From: Alteromonas genovensis
GTDB lineage: Bacteria > Pseudomonadota > Gammaproteobacteria > Enterobacterales > Alteromonadaceae
Length of the DNA: 64,000 bases
Assembly: GCF_010500895.1 (NCBI RefSeq)
Contig: NZ_JAAAWO010000009.1
Coordinates: 1 to 64,000 of the forward strand
Direction: 5' to 3'
Shown: piece after piece, positions 5,671 through 14,649 of the stretch
Position numbering within the stretch: the stretch's first letter is position 1
Layout of the letters: every line of letters starts with the position of its first letter
Made by a program: the position numbers and the translations under genes
Notes under the pieces: generated by a model
What the model was told of the DNA's origin: nothing
Databases searched by the model: none
The model's input: only the letters and a program-made list of their open reading frames with translations

Positions 5671-7131
5671 TTAACCTTCGTGATAAAAGCAGCTCTCCAC
5701 GGCTTGTTTATCAAGCAGCTTAGTAATAATAAATACGTGGTCGCCTACCTCTAAACGTGTACTACCTTTAGGAATAAGCGTTGCCTCCCCACGCGCAACT
5801 ACCGCAATAATCGTTTGTGCAGGCAGCACCAGCTCACCAATCGACAGCCCTATCGCGGGTGAGTCTTCTATCAACTCTATTTCTATTAACTCTCGCTTGC
5901 TCTTAGCCACCTTCACTATTTCGATAGTGCTTGATTCTTTAGCCTTCGCATTCAGCACTAGCCCCAGCTTCTTCGCTGCAAAGGGTAAACTAGAGCCTTG
6001 CAGTAAGGCAGATATAAGTACGATAAAAAACACCACGTTGAATATGAGGTCGGCATTCGGCAGCTCAAATATCAACGGGAATATAGCCAAGATAATAGGC
6101 ACTGAGCCGCGTAGCCCAACCCATGATATTAATAATGATGCTTTAAACGAAAAACGACTTAGCATCATTAGCGGCATAACGATTAGCGGCCGCGCAACAA
6201 ATATAAGCACGAAAGCAATGATTAGCCCTTCTTTCCAAGTTTGAAAGAGATCGGTGGGTGTAACTAAAAGGCCTAAAATAACAAACATGGCGATTTGCCC
6301 GAGCCACGCAAGCCCGTCGAGAAATACAAAGGTGTTCCGTTGATAAGAAAAACGACTGTTTCCCACAATAACGCCCGTTATAAAGGTAGCTAGAAAGCCG
6401 CTGCCGTTTAGATTTGCGGCCAATCCAAACGCTAACACCCCGAACAGCATGACAAACACAGGGTACAAACCAATAGCCATAAGGGTAATTCTTCTAAAAA
6501 TCCATACCGCAACACCCCCAATACCGGCCCCCACCAAGGCCCCTACTCCCATTTGACTTACAAATAGCGACGCCAGCTCGATAGGCTGGGTAGAGGAGTC
6601 TTTTATGAGTGTAATTAACCCAACGGTGAGAAATATGGCCATGGGATCGTTTGATGCGCTTTCTAATTCTAGCGTGGCCTTAATTTTTGGAGGTATAGTA
6701 ATGCCTGCATTTCTCAGTACAGAAAATACCGCAGCAGCATCTGTCGACCCTACAATAGCGCCAAGCAGCAGACCCATATACAGCGGTAAGTTCAGAATAT
6801 ACATGGCCGCTATACCTGTGACCGTAGCAGTACCCACTACACCAAGGGTGGCTAAAAGTGCCGCAGGTTTCCATGCTCGTTTTATCGACCTTTTCGAGGT
6901 TTGTAAGCCACCATCAAACAAAATAAGAATAAGCGCAAACGTGCCAATTGAATGAGCCACATCCACGTTATCAAAAAGAATTCTGCCAATGCCGTCTTCT
7001 CCGGCCAGCATGCCAACACCTAAAAAGAGAACGAGCACCGGCACGCCAAATCGCGGCGACAATTTGCTGGCTAATACACCAAGTATGGCAAGCACAGCGC
7101 TGAGTAAAATAATGTGGTCGACCGCAAACAT
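5671..7131 (-). CDS. NhaP2/CvrA-type potassium/proton antiporter
   Basis: This 486-residue inner-membrane protein has about twelve hydrophobic helices (residues 5-390) of the CPA1 type, including GSTDAAAVFS at about 128-137 and the S-N-D-P motif at about 160-163 that forms the ion site. A cytoplasmic TrkA-C domain follows at about 410-486 (I-E-D-S-P-A-I-G-L-S-I-G-E-L, then G-D-H-V-F-I-I). It should exchange cytoplasmic K+ or Na+ for protons. It is shorter than E. coli CvrA, which carries an extra C-terminal domain, so the name nhaP2 is only by similarity. It stands alone, converging with the small gene at 5302. Confidence 0.85.
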   Translation of the reverse strand: MFAVDHIILLSAVLAILGVLASKLSPRFGVPVLVLFLGVGMLAGEDGIGRILFDNVDVAHSIGTFALILILFDGGLQTSKRSIKRAWKPAALLATLGVVGTATVTGIAAMYILNLPLYMGLLLGAIVGSTDAAAVFSVLRNAGITIPPKIKATLELESASNDPMAIFLTVGLITLIKDSSTQPIELASLFVSQMGVGALVGAGIGGVAVWIFRRITLMAIGLYPVFVMLFGVLAFGLAANLNGSGFLATFITGVIVGNSRFSYQRNTFVFLDGLAWLGQIAMFVILGLLVTPTDLFQTWKEGLIIAFVLIFVARPLIVMPLMMLSRFSFKASLLISWVGLRGSVPIILAIFPLIFELPNADLIFNVVFFIVLISALLQGSSLPFAAKKLGLVLNAKAKESSTIEIVKVAKSKRELIEIELIEDSPAIGLSIGELVLPAQTIIAVVARGEATLIPKGSTRLEVGDHVFIITKLLDKQAVESCFYHEG

Positions 7132-7345
7132 AAGAATATCCTTGTACTGAGTTGCGCGGAAAAATGAAGAAAACGGAAAGGCGCTAGAATAACAGGCTTA
7201 TAAGCACGATTGAGCACCACAATCGTACGGTTTCGTCGTTCGGCTTTTTTACTACCTCTTTGCCAAATTTTGATAGCGTTCTTAATACTATTTGATGTCT
7301 CACGTAACAGCGCTATATTTAGAACTTGGTTTAGGGAGATTATAA

Positions 7346-7705
7346 TTGAAAGACTTTGACATCATCTTTGATTATTTAAAAAACATTCTGACGGACTATG
7401 AACAGGATATGGTGGTTGCCATCAACGAACCCAACCACTTTTATCTTAATACCCATCACATTATGAAAAATAAAAAGCCAATGTATTTTGCCTCAGCAAA
7501 GGTTAATAAGAATTACGTTAGCTTTCACTTAATGCCAGTTTATGTTTTTCCTGAATTACTCGACAACATTTCCCCTGAACTTAAAAAGCGAATGCAGGGC
7601 AAGTCTTGCTTCAATTTTAAAACGTTCGACGACGCACTGTTTATTGAGCTAACAGACCTTACTCGAGCAGGCTTTCATAAATTTGAACAAGCCGACTGTT
7701 TATAG
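7346..7705 (+). CDS. Conserved hypothetical protein with a TTG start
   Basis: The 119-residue cytoplasmic protein starts at TTG 7346, seven bases after AGGGAGA. It contains a distinctive K-N-Y-V-S-F-H-L-M-P-V-Y segment at about residues 51-62 and L-K-K-R-M-Q-G-K-S-C-F-N-F-K at about 79-92, features I associate with a conserved family of unknown function related to DUF1801-like folds. No catalytic motif is evident. No neighbour suggests a role. Confidence 0.7.
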   Translation: MKDFDIIFDYLKNILTDYEQDMVVAINEPNHFYLNTHHIMKNKKPMYFASAKVNKNYVSFHLMPVYVFPELLDNISPELKKRMQGKSCFNFKTFDDALFIELTDLTRAGFHKFEQADCL

Positions 7706-7796
7706 TCTCAGCGTAATAATGACTGGCGCTGGTGTTGACCGCATTGGTGTATAGTGGTGTGGCGTGTAGTGATGTTTAACTTTGGGAATATATGAA

Positions 7797-8441
7797 TTGA
7801 GTAACTTACAAAAAACAGGCGGCATTGCGGCATTAATTGAAGCCATTATTTATGTTTCTGCGTTTGTGTTCTTTGGTGCGTTTTGGAGCTCACCCGGTGG
7901 TGGCGATGCAGCGCAACAATTTGCCTTTCTCGCCGAGAACAAAACAGTGCTATCCATCGTTAACTTAGTTATGTATGTCCTTTTTGGCATTGTATTAGCG
8001 GTATTAGTACTGGCACTTCACGAGCGTTTAAAAAAAGGGGCTCCTACACTTTCTTCACTTGCCGCTGTTTTTGGTGTGGTTTGGGTAGGCTTGGTGATAG
8101 CCAGCGGTATGATAGCGAATATTGGCTTGGGCGCAGCCATAGACCTTGCTACCACTGAACCTAAACAAGCAATGACAATGTGGCGCACTGTTTACACCGT
8201 AGTGGAAGGATTGGGTGGCGGCAACGAAGTAGTAGGTGGATTATGGGTTTTACTGATAAGCATTGCGGCATTACAAAGCCAAGCGCTGCCAAAAGCGTTT
8301 AACGTTGTTGGATTATTTGTTGGATCTGTTGGTGTACTCACGGTGTACCCCGCCGACGTATTAACCGAAATCTTTGGCGTAAGTCAGATAGTATGGTTTT
8401 CTTGGCTGGGCGTAACCTTGTTAAAAAGCAACGAAACTTAA
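7797..8441 (+). CDS. DUF4386-like multi-pass membrane protein
   Basis: The product of about 214 residues has six hydrophobic segments, a conserved N-terminal x-K-T-G-G-I-A-A-L-I-E-A, and a G-G-G-N-E-x-V-G-G-L-W-V-L loop/helix late in the protein, resembling the DUF4386 family of unknown function. TTG 7797 is preceded by TTTGGGAA; an in-frame TTG at 7782 lacks a ribosome binding site, so I prefer the later one. Nothing in the context suggests a substrate. Confidence 0.65.
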   Translation: MSNLQKTGGIAALIEAIIYVSAFVFFGAFWSSPGGGDAAQQFAFLAENKTVLSIVNLVMYVLFGIVLAVLVLALHERLKKGAPTLSSLAAVFGVVWVGLVIASGMIANIGLGAAIDLATTEPKQAMTMWRTVYTVVEGLGGGNEVVGGLWVLLISIAALQSQALPKAFNVVGLFVGSVGVLTVYPADVLTEIFGVSQIVWFSWLGVTLLKSNET

Positions 8442-8520
8442 CAGCCATATATATGTAACATGGGTTTGTCATTTAATACGCATTGCCCTTCAATAGTAGT
8501 GATAACACGGAAGTGAAGCT

Positions 8521-9093
8521 ATGCAAATAGTGCTAGTACGACACGGAAAACCAGAAAAATCCCAAAATATTCGCTTGGGAAGCGCGGGCTTCGCAAACTG
8601 GGTAAGGAATTACAATCACTCGATGGTTGCTAATGCGAGTCGCCCAAACATTGTATTTACTGACAGCTTTGATGATTACTACGTGGTTTCTAGCGATTTA
8701 CCTCGTGCTGTTCATAGCTGTGAAATAGCACTCAACAAATCCCCAGATCTCACATCGGCGTTATATCGGGAGATGGACATTCCGCGCTTTAAATTACCTT
8801 TTACCCTTAACGCGTGGACCTGGGTTTATGTAAACCGAGCTTTATGGACGGTAGGAAAAACGGGCCCGTTTGAATCTTATCGACAAGCAAAAATACGCGC
8901 TAAAACTGCAGCGCAAGAATTAATCACCATTGCGCAAAAAGAAGGTAAGGTTATTGTATTTGCCCACGGTTACTTGAACTTACATATGAGAAAACACTTT
9001 CGTAATTACGGCTTAAAGCAAATTTGCAAATCAAGCCAGTCTTGGGGAGTCACCGCCTTTGAAAGCGGGTCACGGGAAAGCCATGTTAACTAA
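8521..9093 (+). CDS. Histidine phosphatase family protein
   Basis: The 190-residue protein begins with L-V-R-H-G-K-P (residues 5-11), the phospho-acceptor RHG motif of the phosphoglycerate-mutase-like superfamily, and has a second conserved histidine in V-I-V-F-A-H-G-Y near residue 150 plus an S-S-D-L-P-R-A arginine segment near 60. It probably removes phosphate from a small molecule or protein; the substrate is unknown. Its 3' end overlaps the next gene by 11 bases, so the two are translated together. Confidence 0.8.
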   Translation: MQIVLVRHGKPEKSQNIRLGSAGFANWVRNYNHSMVANASRPNIVFTDSFDDYYVVSSDLPRAVHSCEIALNKSPDLTSALYREMDIPRFKLPFTLNAWTWVYVNRALWTVGKTGPFESYRQAKIRAKTAAQELITIAQKEGKVIVFAHGYLNLHMRKHFRNYGLKQICKSSQSWGVTAFESGSRESHVN

Positions 9094-9592
9094 CACTCTG
9101 ATTTTTGGAAACTCTGCGTCTGGAAAGTCCACCCTCGCAAAAGAGCTAGCGAATACATACGGTGTCGCCCATTTAGACTTAGACACCATAGCGTGGCAAC
9201 CGCAATCGCCACCATCGCGAATGCCTATGGCAGAATCTAAAGCGTTGATAGATGCGTTTGTAAATACACACACTCACTGGGTTATTGAAGGGTGTTATTC
9301 TGATTTATTGGCGCTTGTTGTGCCTTTAGCCAGTAGCGTGCTTTTTCTCAATTTATCCGTTAATGACTGTATACAAAATGCCAAAAACAGGCCGTGGGAG
9401 CCACATAAGTACGAGAGTAAGGAAGCCCAAGACGCCAATTTAGATATGCTTATACACTGGATTTCGCAGTACACCGAACGCAATGACACATTTTCAAAAG
9501 CGGCTCATGAACACCTATTTAATAGCTTTGAAGGCAACAAGCGCATGTTTGAGTCGAACCAAGCAAAGTCTCGCTGGCTGTCACAGCAATGA
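9083..9592 (+). CDS. P-loop nucleotide/shikimate-kinase-like protein
   Basis: This 169-residue protein has a Walker A motif GNSASGKST at residues 9-17, then H-L-D-L-D-T-I-A-W and a V-I-E-G-C-Y segment that serves as the Walker B region, and the lid arginines N-R-P-W-E-P-H-K-Y. The pattern fits small adenylate-kinase-like or shikimate-kinase-like proteins of unknown substrate. ATG 9083 follows CGGGAAAG and overlaps the phosphatase gene by 11 bases. A kinase and a phosphatase made together could act on the same metabolite, which is inference. Confidence 0.8.
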   Translation: MLTNTLIFGNSASGKSTLAKELANTYGVAHLDLDTIAWQPQSPPSRMPMAESKALIDAFVNTHTHWVIEGCYSDLLALVVPLASSVLFLNLSVNDCIQNAKNRPWEPHKYESKEAQDANLDMLIHWISQYTERNDTFSKAAHEHLFNSFEGNKRMFESNQAKSRWLSQQ

Positions 9593-9792
9593 AAATTACG
9601 GCTAAAACCAGCTTAAGCACAAACTCACTTAGACTTACATATGTGCTTAGTTACGTGCTCAGCTAAGCGCTCAACTCTCTCCTCAAATAAGCGTTCAGAT
9701 AGACTCAGACACATACGCTTACGTTGTTTTTGCTAATGGCTTTACTCAATGCACTATAATTACAGTTCGGCATACCAACATGGAGTATTCTG

Positions 9793-9966
9793 ATGCCCCC
9801 ATTTATTCGTATCACCATTGCGTTATTATTTCTATTTGCTGCGTTATTCTCATACAGCATGGGCTTTGAAACCGGTTTGTTTGCTCTTGTCGTGCTTGGT
9901 TTTATCTTTGAGGCAGGGTTTTGGTTGGGGCTTTTCCCAATAAAAAGAAGAAAGCAAAAATTCTAG
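9793..9966 (+). CDS. Small two-helix membrane protein (57 residues)
   Basis: ATG 9793 follows TGGAG with seven bases spacing and a TATAAT at 9755-9760. The product has hydrophobic stretches at about residues 5-22 and 26-49 and ends in a very basic tail (K-R-R-K-Q-K). It is too short for common ORF cut-offs. The family is not recognised, but the upstream signals and charge pattern (positive-inside tail) favour a real gene. Confidence 0.55.
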   Translation: MPPFIRITIALLFLFAALFSYSMGFETGLFALVVLGFIFEAGFWLGLFPIKRRKQKF

Positions 9967-10093
9967 TGCATCACTCTGTGGTCACCGGTGTGCTCGCCAG
10001 CATGATCAACAGCTTGGGCACTAGTTTGATCGTAGGCTTGGTCAGAGATTTTATCTCGAGTTCAATAGCAGTTTAGATTGCAGATTGGTTTAT

Positions 10094-10180
10094 AGCTGTT
10101 TGAGGCCTTGGCTGTTCGAGGTCTTGGCTGTTCGAGGTCTTGGCTGCTTGAGGTTTTAGCTGCTTGAGGTTTTAGCTGTT
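10094..10180 (+). repeat. 16-bp tandem repeat, five copies plus a partial
   Basis: The unit GGCTGTTCGAGGTCTT recurs at 10094, 10110, 10126, 10142 and 10158 with one to four substitutions per copy, followed by a seven-base start of a sixth copy. The period is not a multiple of three and the region holds no supported gene. It lies in the 236 bases before the GDSL gene; the rest of that gap (9967-10312) shows nothing else clear. Confidence 0.9.
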
Positions 10181-10312
10181 GAAAATTTAACCAACCTATT
10201 TTACATTAATCACTCTTTATTAAGTAAACGGACACAAATTCTATTGCGCTGGTGTCATTGCGCTGAAGTTATTGGAGTGGGGTCCTCACTTACCTAGCAT
10301 GGACGTACCTCA

Positions 10313-11791
10313 ATGACCAAAATATTTACTATAGGCGACAGCATTTCCCAAGGCTTTATGTCAGGCAGTGCGGCTAACACGCGACTTAGTTACAGCACAC
10401 TGCTTGCCGACGCGCTTGGCGAACCCAACTACCGCTACCTTCGCTGGGATGAGCGCTATAAAACTAAAGTCGATTTAGAACGCATTTTTAGGGCACTGGA
10501 AAGAAAGTTTGGCGCAAACATTCGTGGCCTTGAATGGCTAAATGCATTTTCAGTGATTAATAGCGTGCTCGATCAGGCTGAAGACTTTTACGAGCGTGGT
10601 GACGGCATGCCGGGTAAACCCGTGGGTAGCAATTTCGACTCGCTAGGTTTTCACAATGTGGCCGTTGAGGGGATGGATGTGGGCGATGCCTTTATGGTCA
10701 CTCCCCGCTCATGCCTTGATGTTATAGCAAACAGCACCGCTACCGGCGATGGCTACCTTCAAGCCGTGAGTACGCCCTTTTCGAGAAATGCGTATCGCGT
10801 ACTTAACCCATTAGGCGATGAGGGGTTAGACACCTTCGGCAACTATACCGCCGTAGACTGGCTAAAGCATTGCGCGAGTGAAGAAGGCGTTGAAAACCTC
10901 TGCTTGTGGCTTGGCGCCAATAACGCGCTAGGCACGGTGTTAAGCCTCAATATAGCCCAAACACCAAACGACCCCGAGCGAGTGCTACAGGCTTCGCGCA
11001 AAGAGCGTAGCCAATGGAATTTATGGCACCCCAACGACTTTCACGCCGAATACGACATGCTGTTAAACAAGGTTGTTGACGCTATGGCAGACAATAAGAA
11101 AAGTGACTGGAAGGTTTTTGTAGGCACAGTTCCTTTGGTCACTATTGCGCCTATTGCCAAAGGGATGGGCGAAAAGCGGGTAATAACCGACCCTTCTCGG
11201 CCTGATAAAAAGGCCCTTTATTATGAGTTTTATTCTTATTTTCCGCTGTCGGAATCGGCTGCCAAGGGGTGTGGTAAATACCTCCCGTTTAGAGATGCGG
11301 TATTCATCGATAAAACTATCGTCGAGTTTAATCGTAGTATTAAAGCGTTGGTGGCTGCTAAAAATGAAGCCTTAGGCAGCGAGCGCTTTCATATTGTCGA
11401 TATTGGCAACGACTTAACAGAAATGGCGTGGAAGCGCAATTTTGGTGAGCCAACCTACCCACTGCCCGAGGCTTTGCAGTTTGTTTATCCTCCTATCGAC
11501 ACCAAGTACTACGATACATCGACCGAGGGCGACATTTTATCTGGCGGTATTTTTAGCCTAGACGGGGTGCACCCTACAGTGATAGGACAAGGCATTATTG
11601 CCGACGCATTTCTCAAAGAAATACAAAACGCCCGGCCCAATGAATCGGTAACACCGCTTAATTGGCAAAACATTATTGCAAGCGACTCATTACGACAAAA
11701 GCCCATTACCTTAATGAGTGAATTGTATGAGCACGATAAGCTGGTGAAATTTATTTGCTCCGTGGGCGACATTATTCGCTTTAGAGACTAA
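10313..11791 (+). CDS. SGNH/GDSL-family hydrolase
   Basis: The 492-residue protein opens with I-G-D-S-I-S-Q-G-F, with the nucleophile serine at residue 10, has a W-L-G-A-N-N block III around residue 200 and closes with D-G-V-H-P, giving the catalytic Asp417 and His420. It is an esterase or acylhydrolase of the SGNH fold. At 492 residues it is much longer than typical 200-residue members, with long insertions between blocks. No signal peptide is visible, so it is probably cytoplasmic. The substrate is unknown. Confidence 0.8.
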   Translation: MTKIFTIGDSISQGFMSGSAANTRLSYSTLLADALGEPNYRYLRWDERYKTKVDLERIFRALERKFGANIRGLEWLNAFSVINSVLDQAEDFYERGDGMPGKPVGSNFDSLGFHNVAVEGMDVGDAFMVTPRSCLDVIANSTATGDGYLQAVSTPFSRNAYRVLNPLGDEGLDTFGNYTAVDWLKHCASEEGVENLCLWLGANNALGTVLSLNIAQTPNDPERVLQASRKERSQWNLWHPNDFHAEYDMLLNKVVDAMADNKKSDWKVFVGTVPLVTIAPIAKGMGEKRVITDPSRPDKKALYYEFYSYFPLSESAAKGCGKYLPFRDAVFIDKTIVEFNRSIKALVAAKNEALGSERFHIVDIGNDLTEMAWKRNFGEPTYPLPEALQFVYPPIDTKYYDTSTEGDILSGGIFSLDGVHPTVIGQGIIADAFLKEIQNARPNESVTPLNWQNIIASDSLRQKPITLMSELYEHDKLVKFICSVGDIIRFRD

Positions 11792-11809
11792 TACGTGTGT
11801 TAGTTCGCG

Positions 11810-13093
11810 TTATGCCAACCATTTCCACCAAACAAAGACCAACAAAAATCCGAATAAATAAATAAGCCCTAAATAGCTTATCGCCGTAACCCATTTGCTT
11901 GGCGCGGCGTCTTTATGCAGCTGACTACGGGCCACTAATCTATGGTTAAGCCACGCAAAAACCGGGGTTGTCACAAAAGCGAGGGTCATTGCAAACCCTA
12001 TCATGGCTAACAGCGCTGATTTAAAAAATAGCACTATGGCAAAACTTATCGCAGCCATGGTAAGCAGCACTACTGTAACCAGAGCGTTCTGAGGGCCTTT
12101 TTCACTATTTGCTGCTTCGCCCGCTTTTTTCGGTAAAAGCAGCGAAATACCCTCTGCGACCACTCGCGCATAACCATCATAAACGGTGAGTGCCGACCCA
12201 AAAATACACAGAAAGGCCACCAGCGCTATAAGCCCATGGGCCCATTCACCAATGGTGGCAGAATACATGCTAATAAGCTGATGAGAAAACCCTATACCGC
12301 TTGTGGCCAGAGGCGTGCCGCTTGAATAGAGTACCAGTGCACCTAACCCTAAAAACAGCATGGCAAGCAACACCGTTACGCCGTAGCCAAGGTTGAAATC
12401 GAACAGCGCGCTTCTAGGAGTAACCGCTTTGTCTTTACACTGACGCTTTAACCACAGCGACGTAATTGACGATATTTCAATAGGCGCAGGCATCCATCCC
12501 ATGGTGACAACTAAAAAGCCAAGGGTTGCTAGCGTCCATGGAGAAGGAGGTGTCTCTTTAGGCGTAACCGGGGTATACCCCACTAGGGCAACAACAAACA
12601 CTGCAATGGTAGCTACCACCAAGACGCCCATTATGCCCTTTGCAATATTGTCTAAGCCTTCAAAATGCCCGGCTAACAAAATGACTAAAATAAGACCCAA
12701 TACCAAGGATGAGGAGAGCGTGATCGCGATATCGAAAGGCACAAAGTACGAGAGTAAACTAGCGGCAAACAGCAAAAGTGCGGCTGCATTCACCACAGAG
12801 GCGAGCATATTTAAGCACAGCGCCGACCCTAGATAGCGCTTACCCATACTAAGATACCCCTGCTGCAGGGTGTTCTGAGTACTTATGGTGTAGCTAACCC
12901 CGGCCCTAAAAAAAGGGTACTTCAGTATATTAACCACAAGAATGAGTATGGCGAGCTGCCAGCCAAACTTAGCCCCAGCCTGCGTTGACGCTACAAGGTG
13001 ACTTCCTCCAACGGCCGCTGTGGCCATGAGTACTCCGGGCCCTAGAAGCGATAAGAGTGCCCGAAATCGGGAAATTAGCGACATAAATGGCAA
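11810..13093 (-). CDS. Nramp-superfamily divalent metal transporter, divergent motifs
   Basis: This 427-residue protein has eleven or so hydrophobic helices. Helix 1 carries G-P-G-V-L-M-A-T-A-A-V-G-G-S-H-L-V in place of the canonical DPGN-containing helix of Nramp proteins, and helix 6 reads G-W-M-P-A-P-I-E-I-S where Nramp has MPH. These are the metal-binding helices, so metal choice may differ from Mn/Fe; some Nramp relatives carry magnesium. TTG 13093 has AGAGAG four bases upstream, ATG 13084 is the alternative start. It is last in a minus-strand run below an alginate-export-type porin. Confidence 0.75.
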   Translation of the reverse strand: MPFMSLISRFRALLSLLGPGVLMATAAVGGSHLVASTQAGAKFGWQLAILILVVNILKYPFFRAGVSYTISTQNTLQQGYLSMGKRYLGSALCLNMLASVVNAAALLLFAASLLSYFVPFDIAITLSSSLVLGLILVILLAGHFEGLDNIAKGIMGVLVVATIAVFVVALVGYTPVTPKETPPSPWTLATLGFLVVTMGWMPAPIEISSITSLWLKRQCKDKAVTPRSALFDFNLGYGVTVLLAMLFLGLGALVLYSSGTPLATSGIGFSHQLISMYSATIGEWAHGLIALVAFLCIFGSALTVYDGYARVVAEGISLLLPKKAGEAANSEKGPQNALVTVVLLTMAAISFAIVLFFKSALLAMIGFAMTLAFVTTPVFAWLNHRLVARSQLHKDAAPSKWVTAISYLGLIYLFGFLLVFVWWKWLA

Positions 13094-13205
13094 GGTGCTC
13101 TCTTAACTATTAGCAAACGATGAGCAAAGATAACAGGTTAATTACACAGGGAAAAGGTTAACTAATTTCTATTAGCTAGGCGCATCAGGTATCAGCAAAC
13201 GGCGT

Positions 13206-14549
13206 TTAAAAGCTGTACATTGCACCTGTGAAAACAAACGCACTGTTATCGCTATAGTCGCCGCGCTCAAAGCCCCGCCCTTTAAACAAATACGCACCGC
13301 CAATAGCCAAGCGCAAATTAGGCAATACGTTATAGCGCCATCTTGCCTCTACTTGATGCCCGATAAAATCATCCACACTTTCAGGGGCTTTTTGGTACCA
13401 CATGGCTTTATAGCCAAGCAACACATGGTGGGCGCTTGCAGGTTTGCTAATGCTGCGCAATCCTACCGTTTTCAAGTTTCTGCGGGGCATGGCTTGATAC
13501 ACATCCGTTGGCCCAAAATCAAAACGCCTAACACCAAATAAACTGTCGAAATTTTCAATTCTGTTGTCTGACGTATCGTTATCACCACTGATGTAATCTA
13601 CCTCGGCGCGTAAAAAAGTGTTGGCAGTAATCTTTTTACCTAGGTAGCCAAATAGCATGTAGGCGCGAACGTCTTTATCTAAAGTGTCGTCAGCGGCTCT
13701 GGTTTCTCTTGCGGTTCCAGTTTGACCGACAACCTCTACGTTACCCTTCCAACCATGACTAAATGCTTTGGTATAGTCTATGGATAAGGTAAACAAGTCT
13801 CTGTTATTCGTGGCCAACTCGTCGCCGTCATCTTCTTTTAGCCAGTAGCTTTGTAGCTTTACATTGTCATCGGGAGAGGTGATATATGCCCCGAATAAAC
13901 GCCTCTCGCTATAGCTTTTATCAAATGCTCGCTCGTTTGCATCAACACTTGCTGCATCGGAAGGAAAACGCACCACAGGCTGAATATATATCCCACTGAC
14001 ATTCCACTGTGAGAATGTAGCGTCTACCACTACTCCGTCGTAACTGTTTGTAGCATTGCGATAGACGGTTTTTGCCAGCAGGCGACGGCTGCCGTAATCA
14101 AGTTCCATACGCCCTACTTTGATGGCGTTTATAGTGGCTAAGGATGTGGGCGCATAAGAAACATAGAACTGCACGGGCTCAAGTGTATTGACCTGATTGG
14201 CGCCCAAGGTAGGGTCGTTATTATCAAGAAACGCTCTGGAGTCTCTTACATCCAGAGTTGCGCTAATATTGTTGTAGCTTACCGTGGTGTTAACAATGAC
14301 TCGGGTAGAAATACGCTCATTGTTTTGCTCGCGCTGCTCACGCGTAGTAGGAAAAATAGGGTTATGCAGCGACTCATAGCGCACTCTTAGTGAGCCTGAT
14401 ACGTCCACATGCACTTGGTTGTCGTTGTGTATCGCTGTTTCCGCTAACGCATTATTAGCCGCAAGTGGCGACAATATAATTAGCGCTATAGAGAAAAGAA
14501 AGAAAGGAAAAGCGAAGAGTAAAGGTAACCGACTAAAAAACGAGCTCAT
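13206..14549 (-). CDS. Alginate-export-type outer-membrane porin
   Basis: From ATG 14549 the protein has about 447 residues. A long hydrophobic signal peptide ends near A-N-N-A-L-A, and the mature part is rich in alternating aromatic/polar strands with S-L-R-V-R-Y-E near its start and ends in F-T-G-A-M-Y-S-F, the terminal phenylalanine of barrel proteins. The pattern matches the alginate-export (AlgE-like) family. These barrels pass polysaccharides or organic anions. It lies 100 bases downstream of a solute-binding protein gene on the same strand. No alginate synthesis genes are nearby, so the substrate is open. Confidence 0.72.
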   Translation of the reverse strand: MSSFFSRLPLLFAFPFFLFSIALIILSPLAANNALAETAIHNDNQVHVDVSGSLRVRYESLHNPIFPTTREQREQNNERISTRVIVNTTVSYNNISATLDVRDSRAFLDNNDPTLGANQVNTLEPVQFYVSYAPTSLATINAIKVGRMELDYGSRRLLAKTVYRNATNSYDGVVVDATFSQWNVSGIYIQPVVRFPSDAASVDANERAFDKSYSERRLFGAYITSPDDNVKLQSYWLKEDDGDELATNNRDLFTLSIDYTKAFSHGWKGNVEVVGQTGTARETRAADDTLDKDVRAYMLFGYLGKKITANTFLRAEVDYISGDNDTSDNRIENFDSLFGVRRFDFGPTDVYQAMPRRNLKTVGLRSISKPASAHHVLLGYKAMWYQKAPESVDDFIGHQVEARWRYNVLPNLRLAIGGAYLFKGRGFERGDYSDNSAFVFTGAMYSF

Positions 14550-14649
14550 TAACAACCCATAAAGACCTAAAAAATTATGGGTTGTGATTATACGCAGGGC
14601 TGCGCATAACGCACTATCTGTTTACTTATAGCGCGTTATTTGTATTGAG

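Noticed and set aside
10094..10180. 16-bp repeats as a CRISPR array
   Set aside because: The copies touch each other with no spacers and the unit is too short.
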